Below, in pieces: positions 62,806 through 64,000 of a stretch of DNA of 64,000 bases (positions within the stretch are counted from its first letter, which is position 1; every line of letters begins with the position of its first letter). Below the pieces are notes generated by a model. The model saw only the letters and a program-made list of their open reading frames with translations. It did no database searches and had not been told where the DNA came from. Position numbers and translations under genes: made by a program. Source of the stretch: Methylocaldum sp. 14B (GTDB taxonomy: Bacteria; Pseudomonadota; Gammaproteobacteria; Methylococcales; Methylococcaceae); contig NZ_MSCV01000008.1 of assembly GCF_002005105.1 (NCBI RefSeq), forward strand, positions 1 to 64,000, read 5' to 3'.

Positions 62806-64000
62806 TCGCCCGAATCGGCGACAGCCCTCAGTCGAGCGTTGGTGATGCGGTTCGCCAAGGATTGTTTTGCTTCGGCTCGGGCCGCCACGCGCAGATAATT
62901 CGGCGTATAACCGAAAACCTCGGGGACATCGTCCGACGCCGCTTTCTCGGTTTCCCAGAGAACCGGAAATTCGCGCCCCAGGAATCGCTCGAAGTTTGCC
63001 CGCTTCAGTCTTTCCGAAAGCTCGTGCAGCGCGCGGCTTCGGGCCTTCTTGAGCTCGGCCGGGACATGGCTCGGCATTTCGGCGGCCTTGGTGCCGGAGC
63101 GGGGCGAGTAGGCGAAGATATGGATGTGGCCGAACTCGATCGACTCGATAAACGCGAGGCTCTCTTGCCATTCCGCTTCGGTTTCGCCGGGAAACCCGAC
63201 GATCACGTCGGTGGTGATATTGATGTCCGGAACGTCCTTCCGCAATCGGCCTACCAGCCGGGCGAAATCGGCCGTTTTGCAGCGACGGGCCATGCGTTTC
63301 AGTACCGAATCGGCCCCGCTTTGCAGCGGCAGATGCAGGTGCGGCATGAATCTCGGATTCTCGAAAAGTTCGCTGAAGGAATCCGGCAAATCCCAGGGTT
63401 CCAGGGAGCCCAGGCGCAGGCGCGGGATGTCGGTGCGTTCGAGTACGGCGCGAATTAGCCGATCGAGCCCGTAGCCGAGGTCGCTGCCGTATCCTCCTAG
63501 ATGAACGCCGGTGAGCACCGCCTCCTGGACGCCTTGGGCGTGCAGGTCGTCGATCTCGGCGACGATGTCGTCTAGGCTCCGGCTCCGCTCCTCGCCGCGC
63601 GCGACGGTGACGATGCAGAACGTGCAGCGGTAACGGCAGCCGTCCTGAACCTTGACAAAAGCGCGTTGCCGGCCGAGCCGGAATAAGGCCGATTCGCCGG
63701 GATCGGTCGAAAACGCCGGCATGACCGGCAGATCGAGTTCGTCCTTGGCGATATCGATCAGCTTTGCCTTGTTCTCGTTGGCGACCACCAGATCGACGCC
63801 CAGGCCTTCCGCTTCCTCCCGGTTCAGGGTGGCGTAGCATCCGCTCAGGACCAGCTTCGCTTTTGGGTTTTCGCGCGCCGCGCGGCGTATCAGATGCCGG
63901 GATTTGCGCACGGCCTCCTGTGTAACGGCACAGGAATTGAGCACAATGAGATCGGCTTCCTCGGAGTCGTCGACGATGCGATGGCCCTCCCGCTGGAGTT
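62748..64000 (-). CDS. mtaB: tRNA (t6A37) methylthiotransferase MtaB, 5' end outside the window
   Basis: MtaB adds a methylthio group to t6A37 in tRNAs reading ANN codons. The frame is open to the window edge; the visible part has LIVLNSCAVTQEAV (first cluster cysteine), VLSGCYATL, and the radical-SAM cluster CRYRCTFCIV. LGSLEPWDL, LHLPLQSGAD, TTDVIVGFPGETEAEW and a C-terminal TRAM-like part follow. Only about 20-35 N-terminal residues appear to be missing. An ATG-like start at 63944 lies inside the LNSCAVT motif, so the real start is beyond 64000. Its 3' end overlaps cysZ tail to tail. Confidence 0.93.
   Translation of the reverse strand, partial: LQREGHRIVDDSEEADLIVLNSCAVTQEAVRKSRHLIRRAARENPKAKLVLSGCYATLNREEAEGLGVDLVVANENKAKLIDIAKDELDLPVMPAFSTDPGESALFRLGRQRAFVKVQDGCRYRCTFCIVTVARGEERSRSLDDIVAEIDDLHAQGVQEAVLTGVHLGGYGSDLGYGLDRLIRAVLERTDIPRLRLGSLEPWDLPDSFSELFENPRFMPHLHLPLQSGADSVLKRMARRCKTADFARLVGRLRKDVPDINITTDVIVGFPGETEAEWQESLAFIESIEFGHIHIFAYSPRSGTKAAEMPSHVPAELKKARSRALHELSERLKRANFERFLGREFPVLWETEKAASDDVPEVFGYTPNYLRVAARAEAKQSLANRITNARLRAVADSGDYLLAEPASGRSPICPSKK

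Noticed and set aside
1..64000. CRISPR array, prophage or complete insertion sequence
   Set aside because: No regularly spaced direct repeats, cas, integrase, transposase or phage structural genes were seen; the repeats present are palindromic and intergenic.

Overview
The window reads as a chromosomal segment of a moderately GC-rich gammaproteobacterium. An obligate methanotroph of the Methylococcales is my best guess. This is an inference from the proteobacterial yceF-yceD-rpmF-plsX-fabHDG-acpP-fabF order, the ppsR/ppsA pair, the large glycogen/trehalose block and the AMP-phosphorylase-type gene. No methane oxidation gene lies inside the window. There is no prophage, complete insertion sequence or CRISPR array. 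The accessory signal comes from dispersed palindromic repeats, one decayed ABC exporter, one AT-rich non-coding island and several unusual fusions.

Layout. 1-370: 3' end of a 23S rRNA gene, 5S rRNA and a strong terminator. 484-1752: decayed NodIJ-like ABC exporter. 1758-9269: hrpA, purT, a lytic transglycosylase joined to an HDOD protein, and yceF (opposite strand). 9363-15553: yceD-rpmF-plsX-fabH-fabD-fabG-acpP-fabF, closed by a terminator at about 15612. 15698-19505: pabC-mltG-tmk-holB-pilZ, each overlapping the next. 19568-21233: envelope lipoproteins and a small membrane protein. 21234-22513: AT-rich stretch with a tRNA-like fold. 22514-28794: ethylene-receptor-type histidine kinase, a cold-shock/DUF1294 fusion, two Hsp20 genes behind a near-consensus sigma-32 promoter, a DUF1207 outer-membrane protein, an esterase, a 58-residue lipoprotein and a VOC lipoprotein.

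28880-39067 is a trehalose block on the minus strand: DUF5752 protein, treT, treZ, and a 1719-residue fusion of a GH77 domain to TreY. TreZ/TreY make trehalose from glycogen ends and TreT makes or breaks it from a nucleotide sugar plus glucose, so two routes sit together. The GH77 half of the fusion seems to have lost its catalytic residues. A large palindromic element separates treZ from treT, and another repeat has extended the treZ reading frame.

39286-53743: a hybrid sensor kinase, ybbA/tesA head to head, a HopJ-family gene, ppsR/ppsA (the control switch of gluconeogenic pyruvate-to-PEP conversion), tRNA-Ser(GGA), an orphan membrane protein, a NitT/TauT-type ABC importer lacking its binding protein, and an AMP/thymidine-phosphorylase-family enzyme coupled to a PRPP-synthetase-like gene. 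53750-57207: a GlrK-QseG-GlrR (QseEGF) signalling operon. 57422-64000: universal stress protein plus SulP transporter, nicotinamidase plus macro-domain protein, cysZ-like gene and a 5'-truncated mtaB.

The observations I rate highest are the apparently dead GH77 domain fused to TreY, the kinase with all six key ethylene-binding residues, a two-copy structured element of about 155 bp, and the phosphorylase/PRPP-synthetase pair.
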